Assembly: GCA_030770545.1 (NCBI GenBank)
Contig: CM061091.1
Location: forward strand, 14,874,501-14,938,500
DNA: 64,000 bases
DNA from: Macropodus opercularis
Lineage: Eukaryota > Chordata > Actinopteri > Anabantiformes > Osphronemidae
Direction of reading: 5' to 3'
Shown: positions 59,101 to 64,000 of the stretch, piece after piece
Layout: every line of letters starts with the position of its first letter
How positions within the stretch are numbered: position 1 is the first letter of the stretch
Notes under the pieces: model-generated
Told to the model about the DNA's origin: nothing
Database searches by the model: none
Seen by the model: the letters and a program-made list of their open reading frames with translations, nothing else
Position numbers and translations under genes: made by a program

Positions 59101-60555
59101 CGTTCATGTCGAGTTTTGTGCTTTGTTCGAGCGCTCACACCAAACACTTACTTGAAGCGTCTTTAAAGGCTCGATTCTGAATTGCACTCGAAACGACCGA
59201 GTCCCAGTGAAAATCCCATCGACGCATTTGCAGCTGGACTCTCTCCACTCCCCATCTCCACAAGCCGAGCCTACTCCCTCCTCACCAGTCGAGCCAATGA
59301 GTTTCGTCAGTGTGTTATGGGATCGGAATGAACAAGTGTGTTTAAGAGTGGAGAACAAGGACAGGTAGGAAGGAGTTTTTCTTTTGTTGCATTGTTTGTT
59401 TGTTTGTTTCCCCGCTTCGGGAGAGTTTGACGTTGCAGATGGGCGAACTAAGTGCGGCTGCTTATTTCTGGATCCGCTGCAGATTGTGTTGTTTGAAGTG
59501 AGCAAGAGTCGATGGCAAACGAAAGTAGACGCGTTGCCTGTTGTAATTAGATAAACCTTGGCTACATCGTCATATTGCCAGCGTTAACTTGCGCTGGGAA
59601 TTCAGGGGTTATAAATTCGTAGTGGGAGCTGATTTATCGCGTAAGTAATTAACAGATCATTTAGGAGCGGTTCTCATTTCGCCTGTGCGAAGTTAATGGA
59701 CAGAATCTGCGGCGCTCGGCTCTTTAACGGACGCGTTGTTTTATCAGCCTTAGAAGTTTAGCTTCAGGAGACACACTTGTATTCATCAGATTGTGATACA
59801 GTTTGCATTTTGAGCTTTCTTGGAGTTTGACGTAAATGCGTTTGCGTAACACCTGGAGTCCAGCTGTCTCGCACTACGGGCGCTGTCCCTGGTGCTGAAC
59901 ACTCCAGCGCATCCGCGTCTTCATCATGTCACACGTCTCGTGCTCGCACACTTTGTTGTGCTGTAAAGCTGTTTCGCGGCGTCAGAAAACCCCCCTTGCT
60001 CAGGGACACTTCAGCAGGGCAGTTGCGCCACTTTGGATATCAAATCTGTCTCCTTTTGTCAGTGTTGTCCTCTGCAAGTAAAAGACACTTTGCTGCCTCG
60101 TATTTAGTTCTTACAATTGGCTAAAACAGTGGTAAAGCAGTGTTAGTGTGTATACATTTCTCAAAAGCAGTAACACTGCCTATTAACAAAAAGACAGAGC
60201 ATAACATTGACTATCTCTAATTAATGTTCCCATGGATTTGATCTAGACTCATAAAAGCACAGCCTTGCCACCGTCATGTCATGTCCTGTCTCTTGTCATT
60301 AGCAAGGTGAGATGATATTCTGCACGAGGGAATAGCTCTGGCAGACACTAATGAGAGCTTGGTTTTGGTTTGGTCCTCAGGAACTCAACAGGACTCGGTT
60401 CTTTTTGTCAAAGAAGTCTGTTTCCTGTGAGCGTGTTACATCTTTGCTGAGGTCCCTCAGTTCAGCTCTACATTTCCCCATCCCCCTGGAGCCATACCAA
60501 CAGCTTCGCATCGCACTATTTTGCTGGTTGGCAGCTCCTCTTGCCCTGAGCCAGG
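56198..60555. other. rpl13 3' end, spacer and unresolved cpne7 5' region
   Basis: After the rpl13 poly(A) signal no coding exon was recognised for 4.3 kb. A moderately CG-rich stretch at about 59100-59950 could be the cpne7 promoter with a non-coding first exon, but no donor could be assigned with confidence. The open frames in the region lack family resemblance. Confidence 0.45.
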
Positions 60556-63621
<3,066 letters not shown>

Positions 63622-64000
63622 GTGAGTTTCTCCCATTGTGTTTACAACCTTCGTTCTCTGGGGATTGAAACGATCTGAAGTGCTGTACAAGAAAGTGGAA
63701 TTTAGTATCTAATGGCCTGTGAGAGCTGGCTGAAATAATGGCTGGCAAATTGATGGGTGGTAGCAACAGGGTTTCTGTAATATTAGATTTTTTGTTTGCA
63801 CTTTGATGGACTTACATTGTTTTCATATAGCCTATTTCTAGATGTGTTTGTGCCTTTATTGATCGCACAATGTCAGCTCACTTCCTGCTACTCTGTATTT
63901 CACCATTTTCAAATACTTTTTTATGGTTATAATGTTATGTTTTGTGGTGGAAGTTGTTAAAAGTTCTCCTCTGAGAGCTCTCCGTGTGCTTGTTGATGCA
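63622..64000. other. cpne7 intron 3, to window end
   Basis: Intronic sequence after a GTGAGT donor; nothing else was seen. Confidence 0.5.

Overview
This window is nuclear DNA from a teleost fish, probably a percomorph. The evidence is compact vertebrate genes with GT-AG introns, teleost-like protein sequences, long GT and TCTG microsatellites, a Tc1-type relic and a fish-type endogenous retrovirus. The five complete or nearly complete host genes correspond to genes on human chromosome 16q (PKD1L2, NFAT5, KARS1, GCSH, RPL13), and the sixth to CPNE7 on 16q. The block therefore looks like a rearranged fish counterpart of that arm. All host genes lie on the + strand.

Layout. 61-8501: the last 27 exons of a polycystin-1-like gene (pkd1l2-like) with GPS, PLAT and 11 membrane segments. 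9569-28335: complete nfat5 (13 coding exons, 1293 aa by my splice model) with a 9 kb first intron and a glutamine-rich last part. 32180-39432: complete kars1 (lysyl-tRNA synthetase, 14 coding exons, 578 aa). 41543-44277: complete gcsh (glycine cleavage H-protein, 5 exons, 174 aa). 45278-53257: a minus-strand endogenous retrovirus with apparently identical 550-bp LTRs. 54192-56197: complete rpl13 (211 aa) with a SNORD68-type C/D snoRNA in an intron. 60556 to the window end: the first three coding exons of a copine (cpne7-like).

The most interesting host feature is in kars1. Intron 1, with the tail of exon 1 and the head of exon 2, is duplicated in tandem (about 1.1 kb per copy). Each copy holds an alternative exon encoding an arginine-rich, acid-poor presequence with its own ATG, spliced in the right phase onto exon 2. 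This matches the way vertebrate KARS1 makes its mitochondrial enzyme, so this locus has two candidate mitochondrial-targeting exons differing by one residue. The duplication junction also creates a 32-nt chimeric mini-exon that would break the frame.

The retrovirus is lopsided. Its envelope gene is a full 692-codon open frame with all expected landmarks. Gag is frameshifted, and pol is shot through with stops and has lost everything between the start of reverse transcriptase and the end of the integrase core. Since the LTRs look identical, the damage was probably inherited from an already defective parent that was moved by helper proteins. It combines a tRNA-Trp-type primer site (as in avian leukosis viruses) with gammaretrovirus-like features: a purine tract, a 4-bp target duplication, an in-frame UGA between gag and protease, and a CX6CC envelope. 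It sits about 0.45 kb upstream of the rpl13 start, pointing away from it.

Exon boundaries were placed by eye from splice consensus, reading phase and known family sequences. The host reading frames close without error in every complete gene.
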